Of a stretch of DNA of 64,000 bases, positions 37,111 through 46,331 are shown one piece after another. The translations under genes were made by a program, and so were the position numbers. Below the pieces are notes generated by a model. The model saw only the letters and a program-made list of their open reading frames with translations, had not been told where the DNA came from and searched no databases. Position 1 is the stretch's first letter; every line of letters begins with the position of its first letter. The stretch comes from Paenibacillus periandrae. GTDB taxonomy: Bacteria; Bacillota; Bacilli; Paenibacillales; NBRC-103111. The DNA lies in contig NZ_JAJNMU010000001.1 of the NCBI RefSeq assembly GCF_022458865.1, positions 248,001-312,000 on the forward strand, read 5' to 3'.

Positions 37111-37130
37111 GGTTTTGCGACAACAAAACC
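37111..37130. repeat. Short hairpin repeat just before the fur ribosome binding site
   Basis: GGTTTTG-CGACAA-CAAAACC, placed so that its leftward end is followed by TAGGGGGAGG, the fur RBS. Similar to the hairpin before bkdB. Confidence 0.6.
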
Positions 37131-37235
37131 TGCTACATAAGCTATTGCATCCCGTTATACATAACAAAATAGACCGGGAAATCTGCTGGGCTTCATCTTA
37201 TATTATAGGGGGAGGAATGCCGGAAAGTCAAACAT

Positions 37236-37877
37236 TTACGGAGTCATCGTAATCAGCATGGGTGTTACCCACTTCATCATAATCGGTGAAACGCTAGCTT
37301 CGAACATTGCAACACCTGCCAGCAGCAAGCCTGAGAGTAAAATAGTTCCAGCATAACGCATAAAAGGCTCATAAAACATCCCGTTTCGGACCATCAACCG
37401 ATTTTTAACCAAATGAATGGAGAAAGCAATCGCAGTCACGCTGCACACCCATAAAGCAGGAATGACAATCAAATTTTGTGGTGCAATCGACACAAGTGCG
37501 AACAAAAGGCCCTTCCAGGCAAATTGACCGACCAGATAACTGACACTAAAGCCGATCAGCACTCCTTTTAAAAAATCAAGGATCAGGATTAATGGCAGTC
37601 CAATGACGGACATACCCAGTACCCATATGATTAAAATCCACTTCATATGCAAAGCGAATGACTGCAGGAAGGTTGTTCTGGCATCCGCCAAAGCCCCCTG
37701 CTCCACCGATGAAAAAAAATTGCCGATGAAGCGCATAATCTCCTGCTTTTGCTCCAAAGACAGCGCCCCCGCCATCACGGTTCCGAAAACAACACCAGTA
37801 AGAAAGATCACCCCGACAAATATATACAGCGACAGATGCTCCTTCATATAGAGCTCCATTGAACGATTACGGTTCAT
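37236..37877 (-). CDS. spoIIM: Stage II sporulation protein M
   Basis: A 213-residue membrane protein with about five helices, the SpoIIM partner of SpoIID and SpoIIP in septal peptidoglycan removal and engulfment. Typical stretches are YIFVGVIFLTGVVFGTVMAG and FLKGVLIGFSVSYLVGQ. I start at ATG 37877 with AGGGGGG upstream. It lies between the endonuclease Q gene and fur, the conserved order. Confidence 0.94.
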   Translation of the reverse strand: MNRNRSMELYMKEHLSLYIFVGVIFLTGVVFGTVMAGALSLEQKQEIMRFIGNFFSSVEQGALADARTTFLQSFALHMKWILIIWVLGMSVIGLPLILILDFLKGVLIGFSVSYLVGQFAWKGLLFALVSIAPQNLIVIPALWVCSVTAIAFSIHLVKNRLMVRNGMFYEPFMRYAGTILLSGLLLAGVAMFEASVSPIMMKWVTPMLITMTP

Positions 37878-37946
37878 GGTGTTGGCCCCCCTTGCACGTT
37901 TATAGTACAAGCATATGAGGAGACAGAAACTGTTATGACTAACTTC

Positions 37947-39221
37947 CTATGATTTTTTGCTGTGAGCGATCACCTGGGTATCTTCGACTTTACCCCGTGC
38001 ATGATTCACCACTTTACCGTATTGCCCTCCGCCACCTGTCTGCAAGGTCAGCTTATCCTCACGCGCCTGCACAATGAAATCGGCAATTTCCTCACCTGCC
38101 GCTTGCTCCAATTGCTGATGGGTAACATGATGCAGTACACGCATCTCCGTTCCAAATTGCTCCAACAGCAGATTCAGCTTCTTGGGACCAAGGCCCGGCA
38201 TATATTCCAAAGGCACCTGATAATGATAAGGAGGTCGGCTTGGCGGTTCGTTCATCAGCTTGTTAGCAGATGGATGACCTTCGGCGGACTCATCACCCGG
38301 TGAACGATCCGCGATGTCCAGAATACGATCCATCACACCGCGTACGACCTTCTTGCTGCCGCAAAAGATGCATCTCTCAACAGTCGTTTCCCGCTCATCC
38401 AGAATCGTGCTGCACGCTGAGCAGTAGGTTCGGTGATACTTGCCAAGGCGCGGATTCAGTCCGTAATTAGCTAACACGGATCTCCCATCGAGGTTCGCCA
38501 AAGCTTTGCGCAGCTCTTCAAAATTCGGTTCCGCCAGCTGCAGCACGTTGTATTCACGACCGATTTTTGCCAAAGAATGTGCATCCGAATTGGTTAGAAA
38601 CGTATATCGGTCCAGCTCCGATATCATTCCAGCCATGTCCGAATCAGCGCTTAAGCCGAGCTCAACAGCAGCAATTTTGTCCAGATCCAGTACATGCTCC
38701 ATCCTTGTGGAGCAGCTGCCGTACATGCTTTTATGTGGAGTGAAGATATGTGCAGGCACCAGCAAGCCGCCGCGACCCACCACCTCATCCTGCAGCACCT
38801 TAGCGGGAACATAGATCCGCTGCGAGCTGAGCCCTACATTTTTCATATGCTGGGACATCCAACGTGTGAACTCCTGCATCTTCGCCAATGTCGGCAAATA
38901 TGCCAACAAATGTGCAGTACCCATACCCGGATCGCGAACCTCTATCTCACTGCCCAAAATAACCGTAGTATGATGGTAGCGAATCCCACCTTCAGCAAGC
39001 TCCTCCATTTCGCCTTTATCCAGATAATGCTGCATTTCCCGCTGAACAGCAGGGGATTGACAGTCGATGATACCTACCATATCCATCCCTTTACGGTCAG
39101 ATGCTTCACGGGCAATGTTATAAAACGTCAGATCCTTGGACCCGCTAATTTTTACGGCCTGTCCCTCTTCGGTTCGTCCAATATGAATGTGAAGGTCTGC
39201 GTAAAACGGTCTCAGATCCAT
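37947..39221 (-). CDS. Endonuclease Q family protein (PHP domain, YqxK-like)
   Basis: A 424-residue protein. The N-terminal PHP metal-binding domain begins FYADLHIHIGR; GIIDCQSP, GSEIEVRD, FLTNSDAHS supply further ligands. A CSAC...CIFCGSKK zinc pair lies near residue 270, and the C-terminal part has a helix-hairpin-helix-like PGLGPKKLNLLLEQFG. Homologues cut DNA at deaminated bases. The gene matches Bacillus yqxK by position between nudF and spoIIM; it begins two bases after the nudF stop. Confidence 0.88.
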   Translation of the reverse strand: MDLRPFYADLHIHIGRTEEGQAVKISGSKDLTFYNIAREASDRKGMDMVGIIDCQSPAVQREMQHYLDKGEMEELAEGGIRYHHTTVILGSEIEVRDPGMGTAHLLAYLPTLAKMQEFTRWMSQHMKNVGLSSQRIYVPAKVLQDEVVGRGGLLVPAHIFTPHKSMYGSCSTRMEHVLDLDKIAAVELGLSADSDMAGMISELDRYTFLTNSDAHSLAKIGREYNVLQLAEPNFEELRKALANLDGRSVLANYGLNPRLGKYHRTYCSACSTILDERETTVERCIFCGSKKVVRGVMDRILDIADRSPGDESAEGHPSANKLMNEPPSRPPYHYQVPLEYMPGLGPKKLNLLLEQFGTEMRVLHHVTHQQLEQAAGEEIADFIVQAREDKLTLQTGGGGQYGKVVNHARGKVEDTQVIAHSKKS

Positions 39222-39223
39222 TA

Positions 39224-39784
39224 TCAGAAGCTTCCTGTCAGCTTATATACCTGCCATGCATACACAGCAGTAATCGTTTTGGCATCGCTAATCCGCTGCT
39301 CACGCATGTATTGCTGAGCTTGCTCGAGCGTGATGCTCTCCACGTCAAGAAATTCGTCCTCGTCAAGCTGGGCATCACCATTGGTGAGCTGTTCAGCCAC
39401 ATACAAATGAATAATTTCATCGGCAAAGCCCGGGGAGGTGTAGAAGGAGCTCACCAGCTTCATCGTATCACAGCTATACCCTGTTTCTTCCTTAAGCTCC
39501 CGCTTGGCCGCTTCCATCGGATCTTCACCGGCATCAAGCTTGCCCGCTGGAATTTCGATCTGGTTTCTTTCCAGCGGCTTGCGAAACTGCTCCACAACGA
39601 GCATTTTATCATCCACTAATGCCAATACCGCGACTGCTCCCGGATGCTTAACGATCTCGCGTGTCGCTGTTTTTCCGTTAGGGAGGCGGACTGTATCCAC
39701 CTGAAGCGAAATGATTTTACCCTCAAAAATTTGTTGCGTAGAGAGGGTAACTTCTTCAAATTTATTATTATTTATTTGTGACAT
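39224..39784 (-). CDS. nudF: ADP-ribose pyrophosphatase (Nudix)
   Basis: A 186-residue Nudix hydrolase splitting ADP-ribose to AMP and ribose-5-phosphate. The complete Nudix box spans the segment GKLDAGEDP through RELKEETGY. I start at ATG 39784, five bases after GGAGG; the longer frame adds 51 unconserved residues. Confidence 0.94.
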   Translation of the reverse strand: MSQINNNKFEEVTLSTQQIFEGKIISLQVDTVRLPNGKTATREIVKHPGAVAVLALVDDKMLVVEQFRKPLERNQIEIPAGKLDAGEDPMEAAKRELKEETGYSCDTMKLVSSFYTSPGFADEIIHLYVAEQLTNGDAQLDEDEFLDVESITLEQAQQYMREQRISDAKTITAVYAWQVYKLTGSF

Positions 39785-39982
39785 CGATGATTCCTCCGTT
39801 TTAAATAACTCGATTTGCTGTAATACTAATAACAGACACTTAACTTGAGGTTTCATTATATCACAGTCGAATCCTTGTTTTATAGAAGGGATCGTCGACC
39901 CCCATATAAATAATGACATAATTGCTCCCGGCAGCACATACGGTGTAAAGATCCTATTTTACCGGAAAAGAGGGACAAGATC

Positions 39983-40228
39983 ATGAAAACCTATGTATCC
40001 GAAAAGCAAATTAGTATGGTGGGACAAGTATGGGAAATCCGTAGATATTTACAATTAGCACAGCGCAAGCGTTCCGGGGATACGAGCCTTTTGACGTATT
40101 TGGCGGAGCAAACCGATTATGTCCATACTAATTCCGTGTCTTCCGCCAATAGTCCCATGCAGCCTCCACAGCCGTCCCTATTCCTGCAAAATATGCAGGA
40201 TCCGCCGACAATCCCCTACCCATTGTAA
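39983..40228 (+). CDS. Small hypothetical protein, C-terminus overlapping a convergent gene
   Basis: An 81-residue frame with a fair RBS (AAAAGAGGGA). The first 48 residues are rich in charged helical sequence (GQVWEIRRYLQLAQRKRSG). The last 33 are proline-rich and lie on the opposite strand of the DUF3866 gene end, over 101 bases. I recognise no family. The N-terminal part looks coding; the tail may be accidental. Confidence 0.5.
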   Translation: MKTYVSEKQISMVGQVWEIRRYLQLAQRKRSGDTSLLTYLAEQTDYVHTNSVSSANSPMQPPQPSLFLQNMQDPPTIPYPL

Positions 40229-41309
40229 GTATAGATAAGGCATATGGAGCCATAGCGGCCTCCCACAAGGAACTGGATACCGGAGTACGCCATTCAAGCT
40301 CGTGCTTGTCGGTTAATAATGCTTGATCTGCCTGCTCTCTTAGGTATTTGCCCTGCTCATGTTGAAGGTCTGGCAGGACAATCCTGCTTCGGTTAACTGC
40401 GATTTCTTGCAAAACGGTTAAGGTATGATGACTGATTCCGAGATGTCTGGGGCGTGAATCCGCAAAGCTGATTCTGGGAATTAGCCATGGGAAGCCCCCC
40501 AAAGCTGTTGAAGCATTCATGATCTCGCCTGTCTCCAATCCGCTGAAGCCAAGCCTTGTACCCGTACCCACACTTCCCGGTCCCATCGTGACAATGGCCA
40601 TATCGGCCTGCAATATATGTTTGGCTGCTAGTAACGCCGTATATTTGTTCACAGCCTCTACATCGCCTCCATACGCTTGACCATAAGTAATCGTGCCGAC
40701 AAGCCAGTCCAGCTTACGCAGCTCGGCTGTATGACGGCTGAACGCAATCGGCAGTGCCCCTCCATCGGACATGACATAAGCAATACGACAAGCTATTCCG
40801 GATCCGTGCGAAAGGTGTTGAAGCAAGCATATCGCAGCTGGCAGCATACTGTGCAGCTCACCGATAAGCACTGGCATCCCCTGCAATGATTGCTTGTTCT
40901 TAAATAAGGAGTGATAGGGACTATCCGGCTCCTCAGCCGCGAGCACCGGATGCTGTAATGACGTGTATCGAAGCTTCATAATATGTCCTTGGTTACGATC
41001 CAGCGGTTTGGAATCAAATATGCACGGATGATAAGGGACTTGTTCAAATGCACTTAAAACATTTGTCCAACGAGTTTCTTCGCCATGTCTTGACATCACA
41101 GCATGCACAATATGATACCCTCCTGTACCCAATTGTAACAAAACTGCTGTTGTATTCAGCAGCACTTGATCATTGACAGTCAGCTGACCGTGCACGTCTG
41201 TATAGTGAATGGCCTTGCTGATTGAACCATCCTGCATCTTGACATTCAGCTCCTGCAAACCATCGCGCGCTTCTAAGATCTGACTCACTACAGCAAGCTC
41301 CCATTGCAC
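40128..41309 (-). CDS. DUF3866 family protein
   Basis: A 393-residue cytosolic protein of unknown function. It opens with a barrel-like domain (QWELAVVSQILEARDGLQEL, LNTTAVLLQLGTGGYHIVHA) and then a large alpha/beta region with MGPGSVGTGTRLGFSG. Start is GTG at 41309 with AGGAGG ten bases before. In Firmicutes this family often lies near nudF, spoIIM and fur, as it does here. Confidence 0.85.
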   Translation of the reverse strand: MQWELAVVSQILEARDGLQELNVKMQDGSISKAIHYTDVHGQLTVNDQVLLNTTAVLLQLGTGGYHIVHAVMSRHGEETRWTNVLSAFEQVPYHPCIFDSKPLDRNQGHIMKLRYTSLQHPVLAAEEPDSPYHSLFKNKQSLQGMPVLIGELHSMLPAAICLLQHLSHGSGIACRIAYVMSDGGALPIAFSRHTAELRKLDWLVGTITYGQAYGGDVEAVNKYTALLAAKHILQADMAIVTMGPGSVGTGTRLGFSGLETGEIMNASTALGGFPWLIPRISFADSRPRHLGISHHTLTVLQEIAVNRSRIVLPDLQHEQGKYLREQADQALLTDKHELEWRTPVSSSLWEAAMAPYALSILTMGRGLSADPAYFAGIGTAVEAAWDYWRKTRN

Positions 41310-41449
41310 TACCGCACACCCTCCTACTGCTTTCATTTCCAGCTATGCGAACACTGTGTATTAACTATATGAAGGCTCGGCAACTTGGATGATTGAAGAC
41401 ACATCATTTATTGAAACTTTTACAAACAATATCAAATGCAATTCAAAAA

Positions 41450-41480
41450 AACCGCCAATCCAGATCCTGGAATGACGGTT
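41450..41480 (-). terminator. Terminator of the YqjE-like peptidase gene
   Basis: Leftward, AACCGTCATTCCAG pairs with CTGGATTGGCGGTT around GAT, followed by TTTTTTTG. Confidence 0.92.
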
Positions 41481-41511
41481 AGCTTGTAACGATTTTCGTT
41501 GTGTTGATGGA

Positions 41512-42648
41512 TTACTGCTGCTCAGCTACATCTTTAATAATTTGAACCACTACTTCTGCTACCTTTACCATATCCTTAATGGCGATTTGCTCTGCTGTCG
41601 TGTGGATATGCTCATATCCAACAGCCAGATTCACGGTAGGAACACCCATACCGTTGAAAACATTAGCATCGCTGCCTCCACCGGAGTGGAAGGTTGTAGG
41701 ATTAAGACCGAGTTTCCGCATTGCGTTCATAGCAAGCTTAACTACCGGTGCCTCTTCGTCAAACATATAGGCCGGATAGATCAATTCGCTATGAAAATCA
41801 AGCTTCGCCCCCATCTCTGCCGCAGCTTCCTCGCATGCCTTACGCATGGCCTCAACCTGGCGATCCAGCTTATCCTGAACGATGCTGCGCGCCTCGGCCT
41901 CAAGCTCTACACGATCCACAACAATATTCGTTGCGCCATTCACACCACCTGCGAATCGACCGATATTAGCCGTTGTCTCTTTATCGATGCGTCCAAGCGG
42001 CATACGTGCAATTGCTTTGCTCGCAACAGTAATAGCACTAATACCTGCTTCCGGATTAACCCCTGCATGTGCGGAGCGTCCGGAAAAGCCTATGATGATT
42101 TTGGCCTGTGTAGGTGCTGCTACAGCAATATCACCGATATTTCCATTGGAGTCCAGCGCATAACCATAATCAGCTTCCATCCAGCTCGGATTCATCGCAC
42201 GGGCACCCTTCAAGCCAGCTTCCTCGCCTGCCGTAATGACGAACTGAATTTGACCATGCTTGATGTTCTGCTCCTTCAACACCCGGATAGCCTCGAGCAT
42301 CGCGGCTAAGCCTGCTTTATCATCACTGCCGAGAATTGTGGTTCCGTCACTGCGGATAATTCCATCCTCACCAATCTGGGGCTTGATCCCTTTTCCTGGT
42401 GTTACTGTATCCATGTGCGAGGTAAAAAATAATCTCGGAACCAATGCATCCGTTGTTGCTGCCAAGGTGCAAATCAGATTGCCGGAGCCGTGTCCAATCT
42501 GGGCCGCGACATCATCCTCCACAACCTTTAACCCAAGTGCTGTAAACTTTTGCTTCAAGACCTTGCTAATTTCCTGCTCGAACCTAGTTTCACTATCCAC
42601 CTGAACCAACTCAATGAATTCCGATACTAATCTTTTTTCCTGAATCAT
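41512..42648 (-). CDS. M20/M42-type metallopeptidase, tripeptidase-like (YqjE)
   Basis: A 378-residue di-zinc aminopeptidase. Metal sites are FFTSHMDTVTPG, ILGSDDKAG, ITAGEEAGLKGA and the late YEHIHTTAEQI; a dimerisation domain with SGRSAHAG lies in the middle. RBS AGGAGG is six bases before ATG 42648. Related proteins trim di- and tripeptides. It is divergent from the Prli42-like gene. Confidence 0.92.
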   Translation of the reverse strand: MIQEKRLVSEFIELVQVDSETRFEQEISKVLKQKFTALGLKVVEDDVAAQIGHGSGNLICTLAATTDALVPRLFFTSHMDTVTPGKGIKPQIGEDGIIRSDGTTILGSDDKAGLAAMLEAIRVLKEQNIKHGQIQFVITAGEEAGLKGARAMNPSWMEADYGYALDSNGNIGDIAVAAPTQAKIIIGFSGRSAHAGVNPEAGISAITVASKAIARMPLGRIDKETTANIGRFAGGVNGATNIVVDRVELEAEARSIVQDKLDRQVEAMRKACEEAAAEMGAKLDFHSELIYPAYMFDEEAPVVKLAMNAMRKLGLNPTTFHSGGGSDANVFNGMGVPTVNLAVGYEHIHTTAEQIAIKDMVKVAEVVVQIIKDVAEQQ

Positions 42649-42720
42649 CTCTTTCCTCCTCAGCATGATTTAAGTTAAAATAGAATTATACGATCAAGCC
42701 CATATAAGGAGTTGAACTTC

Positions 42721-42816
42721 ATGCGCAACAAACTGGTATTCAAAATTATTATTTACGCAATGCTAGCTTCCATGCTATTGTCCACAATATTGTTTTCCTT
42801 AAACTCGTTTTTGTAG
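42721..42816 (+). CDS. prli42: Prli42-like stressosome-anchoring microprotein
   Basis: A 31-codon gene: a basic start (MRNKLVFK) followed by one membrane helix with the core YAMLASMLLSTILF. RBS AAGGAG is eight bases before the ATG. The pattern K..K..VY.ML..MLLST.L is that of Prli42, the membrane miniprotein that anchors the stressosome in Listeria and relatives. Rightward, ending 11 bases before the convergent bkdB stop. The sequence resemblance is from memory of the family, so the name is probable rather than certain. Confidence 0.75.
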   Translation: MRNKLVFKIIIYAMLASMLLSTILFSLNSFL

Positions 42817-42827
42817 AAGTCTATCAC

Positions 42828-44156
42828 CTAGTACAATTTGGTTTCCTGATTATACGATTCCAGGTTTTCTTTAATCCGCTGCAGGAATCGGCCGCAAATA
42901 ACGCCGTCAAGTATCCGGTGGTCCAGGGACAAGCACAGGTTGACCATAGAGCGGACAGCAAGCATATCCTGAATGACCACCGGCTTCTTCACAATTGATT
43001 CAAAGGTTACTATGGCCGCTTGTGGGTAATTGATGATCGGATACGATAAAATGGAGCCAAAAGCACCCGTGTTATTGACCGTAAACGTACCACCCTGCAT
43101 ATCATTCAGCGTCAGCTTGCCGGCTCTGGCTTTTCGGGACAACTCGTCGATTTCCCGTGCCAGACCGGCAATGCTTTTTTGATCAGCTTTCTTGATGACA
43201 GGATTGACGACAAAATCCTCCGTTCCGACGAGAAGCGTAAGATTGATATCGCGTTTCACGATAATTTTGTCTACGGCCCATACCGAGTTCATAATCGGGA
43301 AATCTTTAAGCGCACTGACAACAGCCTTCAGCAAAAAGGAAAGATAAGTCAGGTTGATCCCTTCCTGCTTTCTGAAATCATCCTTCAGCTTATTACGGAG
43401 CTGTACCAGATTCGTAACGTCAACCTCGATCATCGTCCAGGCATGAGGGATTTCACTAACACTCTGGCGCGTCCGGCTGGCAATCATATTACGAATCGGA
43501 GTCACATCGATAAAATATTCATTCCCCGGTTCTCCGCTTGGCTCCTCCACTTCAATCTTGGGCAAGGTCGGATTTTCAGAAAGATGAATCCCTGTCGTTC
43601 TCACTATATCTCTGCGTGCTTTAGGCTGCCCTGCTTCATCGGCCGCCGCGTTTCCAGTGGAGCCCTCGGTAACCGCTTTGCTGGCGTATTCCTCGATATC
43701 CTTACGCGTGATACGCCCTCCTAAGCCTGTGCCTTGAACATTGTCAAGACGAATGCCATACTCTCCTGCAAGCTTTAATACCGAGGGTGAATAACGGCTC
43801 CGCATGCTCGTAGCCGCTCCCTCAGACACCTGACTCACATTATTGCTGGCGGCTGACCGGGATGGACCTGGTGCTGCTGAAGCATTCTCTCTTTGCACGC
43901 TGGCCGGCTCTTCTATCAGGCATATCGCTTCACCTACTGCAGCGGTCTCACCGTCTGCCACCAGAATCTTTACCAAACGCCCTGCGATGGGCGAAGGCAT
44001 TTCTGTTGTTACCTTCTCGGTAATCAACTCACATAATGCATCATATTCCTCTATGTAATCACCGGGCTGCTTAAGCCATTTACCGATAGTCGCCGCAACA
44101 AGACTTTCCGCCAGATGCGGAACTGTCACTTCGGTTCCTCGTGTGTTTGGATTCAT
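42828..44156 (-). CDS. bkdB: Branched-chain 2-oxo acid dehydrogenase E2, lipoyl acyltransferase
   Basis: A 442-residue E2. One N-terminal lipoyl domain carries Lys48 in ITEKVTTEMPS; a Pro/Ser/Ala linker follows; the E3-binding domain is near 125-160 (YSPSVLKLAGEYGI, VQGTGLGGRITRKDIEEY); the C-terminal catalytic domain ends with LSLDHRILDG. Co-location with E1 genes and lpdV points to the branched-chain complex that makes acyl-CoA primers for iso and anteiso fatty acids. Confidence 0.92.
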   Translation of the reverse strand: MNPNTRGTEVTVPHLAESLVAATIGKWLKQPGDYIEEYDALCELITEKVTTEMPSPIAGRLVKILVADGETAAVGEAICLIEEPASVQRENASAAPGPSRSAASNNVSQVSEGAATSMRSRYSPSVLKLAGEYGIRLDNVQGTGLGGRITRKDIEEYASKAVTEGSTGNAAADEAGQPKARRDIVRTTGIHLSENPTLPKIEVEEPSGEPGNEYFIDVTPIRNMIASRTRQSVSEIPHAWTMIEVDVTNLVQLRNKLKDDFRKQEGINLTYLSFLLKAVVSALKDFPIMNSVWAVDKIIVKRDINLTLLVGTEDFVVNPVIKKADQKSIAGLAREIDELSRKARAGKLTLNDMQGGTFTVNNTGAFGSILSYPIINYPQAAIVTFESIVKKPVVIQDMLAVRSMVNLCLSLDHRILDGVICGRFLQRIKENLESYNQETKLY

Positions 44157-44173
44157 TGGGTTTCCCTCCTAAA

Positions 44174-44297
44174 AGTTTTCCGTTGGAAAACTATCTTCGT
44201 AAGCATGAGCTCGACTTTCTGTCAAGAAAGTCTTCATCGTAAGCGTAATCTTTGTTTTCCGTAGGAAGCACAGGATAGGCTTTCTATTAAGAAAGCC
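44174..44297. repeat. Cluster of four short hairpins between bkdAB and bkdB
   Basis: Perfect stems AGTTTTCC-GTT-GGAAAACT (44174-44192), GACTTTCT-GTCA-AGAAAGTC (44213-44232), GGCTTTCT-ATTA-AGAAAGCC (44278-44297), and an imperfect TGTTTTCC-GTA-GGAAGCA near 44253-44270. Two are followed by CTTCGTAAGCAT or CATCGTAAGCGT. None has a T-run. The 155-base bkdAB-bkdB gap consists mostly of this array. Confidence 0.8.
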
Positions 44298-44311
44298 TTC
44301 TCAAGCATAAC

Positions 44312-45292
44312 CTAATATAAGGCAAGCTCCCGCATAGCTTCCTTGATTTTGTCGGAGCTGAGCAAGTAAAACTTCTCCATTGGCGGATTCATGCCAACAG
44401 CCGGAACATCGGGTGCACATAATCTTTTGATCGGAGCATCCAGCTCAAACAGCAATTCTTCGGCAATAATTGCCGATACTTCCGCACCAACACCACCCGT
44501 TTTGTTATCCTCATGGATGATCAGTACCTTACCGGTTTTGGCTGCTGCTTCCAGAACTGCCTCTTTATCCAGTGGCTGCAGCGTCCGCAGATCCAGAATA
44601 TGAGCGCTAATGCCTTCCTTACTTAGCTCTTCTGCCGCTTGCAGCGCATAATTCACCGTGATACCATAGGAGATCACCGTGATATCAGTACCGTGCCGTT
44701 TTACATCCGCTTTGCCGATTTCCACTACATAATCGCCTTCAGGAACCTCGCCTGTAATGCCGAGATAACATTTTTTATGCTCAAAATAAAGCACAGGGTC
44801 CGCATCTCGAATCGCTGCTTTCAGCAATCCCTTGGCATCGTAGGGATTAGAAGGTGCAACCATTTTTAATCCAGGAGTTCCGAAAAAAACCGATTCCGGA
44901 CACTGCGAGTGATACAGAGCACCGCCTCCTGTAGCACCATAAGGAGCACGAATAACAATAGGACAATTCCAATCATTGTTAGAGCGGTAACGTATGCGCG
45001 CCGCTTCGCTAATAATTTGGTTGGTTGCCGGAAATATAAAGTCAGCAAATTGCATTTCAGCAATCGGCTTCATCCCGTACATGGCAGCACCGATAGCTAC
45101 ACCTGTTATCGCAGATTCGGCCAAGGGCGTATCCATAACCCGCTCTTCACCAAATTTGTCGCGCAGCCCCTTGGTAGCGTTCAGTACGCCGCCCTTGCCA
45201 ACGTCCTCACCCAATACAAACACATTCTCGTCGCGTTCCATCTCTTCCTGCATGGCGGAACGGATGGCCTCCAAATAAGTAATAACTGCCAT
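44312..45292 (-). CDS. bkdAB: Branched-chain 2-oxo acid dehydrogenase E1 beta subunit
   Basis: A 326-residue transketolase-like E1 beta. VFVLGEDVGKGGVLNATKGL, DTPLAESAITGVAIGAAMYG, and RAPYGATGGGALYHSQ are standard. Its ATG overlaps the stop of bkdAA by one base, so the two E1 chains are coupled. Confidence 0.94.
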   Translation of the reverse strand: MAVITYLEAIRSAMQEEMERDENVFVLGEDVGKGGVLNATKGLRDKFGEERVMDTPLAESAITGVAIGAAMYGMKPIAEMQFADFIFPATNQIISEAARIRYRSNNDWNCPIVIRAPYGATGGGALYHSQCPESVFFGTPGLKMVAPSNPYDAKGLLKAAIRDADPVLYFEHKKCYLGITGEVPEGDYVVEIGKADVKRHGTDITVISYGITVNYALQAAEELSKEGISAHILDLRTLQPLDKEAVLEAAAKTGKVLIIHEDNKTGGVGAEVSAIIAEELLFELDAPIKRLCAPDVPAVGMNPPMEKFYLLSSDKIKEAMRELALY

Positions 45293-46305
45293 TACCGTAC
45301 CTCCCCTTCTTCTGCATACACATGGCGCAGCGTATCCTCAGGCAAAGGAAATGGCGCCTGATCTGCATATTGCGTAGCATCATTGATTTCCAGCTTCAGC
45401 TGCTCCAGCAGTTCTTCCTCCTGCTCATCACTCCACAGCCCGCAATCAACAAGATATTTACGATATAAAGGAATGCCATCCTTTGCCCGGTTCTCATCGA
45501 CCTCTTCCTTCGAACGATACAGCATATCGTCATCGGATGTAGAGTGCGGCGAAATACGATACATGACCGCCTCGATCAAAGTCGGGCCTTCCCCGCGAAC
45601 AGCCCGTTCACGTGCTTCCTTCATGACTCGATACACCTCAAGCGCATCATTTCCGTCTACCTTAACGCCTGGAAAACCGTATCCCAGTGCCCGCTCGGCA
45701 ATGCTGCCGGATATTTGCTTATGCAGCGGTACGGAAATCGCATACTGATTATTTTCGCACATGAAGATCGCTGGCAGCTTATGAACACCGGCAAAATTGC
45801 AGCCCTCATGAAAATCACCTTGATTGCTGGAACCTTCACCAAAGGTAGCAAAAGCTACGAAATCCTGCTTCTTCATCTTGGCAGCCAAAGCAAAACCAAC
45901 CGCATGAGGAACCTGCGTCGTTACAGGACTTGAGCCCGTCACAATATTCAGCTTCTTATGTCCAAAATGACCCGGCATTTGACGTCCCCCGCTGTTGGGG
46001 TCCTCGGCCTTGGCAAAAACAGATAACATCAATTCTCTTAAGCTCATTCCAACCGAAAGTACAAATCCATAATCACGGTAATAAGGAAGAAAATAGTCCT
46101 TGCCCTTCTCTAAAGCAAAGGCGGCTGCAACCTGTGCAACCTCTTGTCCGATACCCGATACGTGAAATCCGATCTTGCCGGAGCGCTGTAATAAAAAGCC
46201 GCGTTCGTCAAACTTTCTAGCTCTTTGCATATATGTGTACATCTCAACTGCGCGTTCATCTGATAATCCCAGCTTGCGGTGCTTCATCAATTGTCCGATG
46301 GACAT
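45292..46305 (-). CDS. bkdAA: Branched-chain 2-oxo acid dehydrogenase E1 alpha subunit
   Basis: A 337-residue E1 alpha that decarboxylates branched 2-oxo acids with thiamine diphosphate. The cofactor motif runs from GEGSSNQGDFHEG to FMCENNQYAIS, and the phosphorylation-loop segment YRISPHSTSDDD is typical. Start ATG 46305 has GAGGGG upstream. A promoter and a FapR-like box lie between lpdV and this gene. Confidence 0.94.
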   Translation of the reverse strand: MSIGQLMKHRKLGLSDERAVEMYTYMQRARKFDERGFLLQRSGKIGFHVSGIGQEVAQVAAAFALEKGKDYFLPYYRDYGFVLSVGMSLRELMLSVFAKAEDPNSGGRQMPGHFGHKKLNIVTGSSPVTTQVPHAVGFALAAKMKKQDFVAFATFGEGSSNQGDFHEGCNFAGVHKLPAIFMCENNQYAISVPLHKQISGSIAERALGYGFPGVKVDGNDALEVYRVMKEARERAVRGEGPTLIEAVMYRISPHSTSDDDMLYRSKEEVDENRAKDGIPLYRKYLVDCGLWSDEQEEELLEQLKLEINDATQYADQAPFPLPEDTLRHVYAEEGEVR

Positions 46306-46331
46306 GGACGTAACCCCTCTCCACAATAAAC

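Noticed and set aside
38694..39317. Rightward 207-codon frame opposite the endonuclease Q and nudF genes
   Set aside because: Spans two well-supported genes on the other strand and has no recognisable domain.
41542..42309. Rightward 255-codon frame opposite the YqjE-like peptidase
   Set aside because: Cys/His/Ser-rich composition typical of antisense frames; the peptidase motifs on the minus strand are complete.
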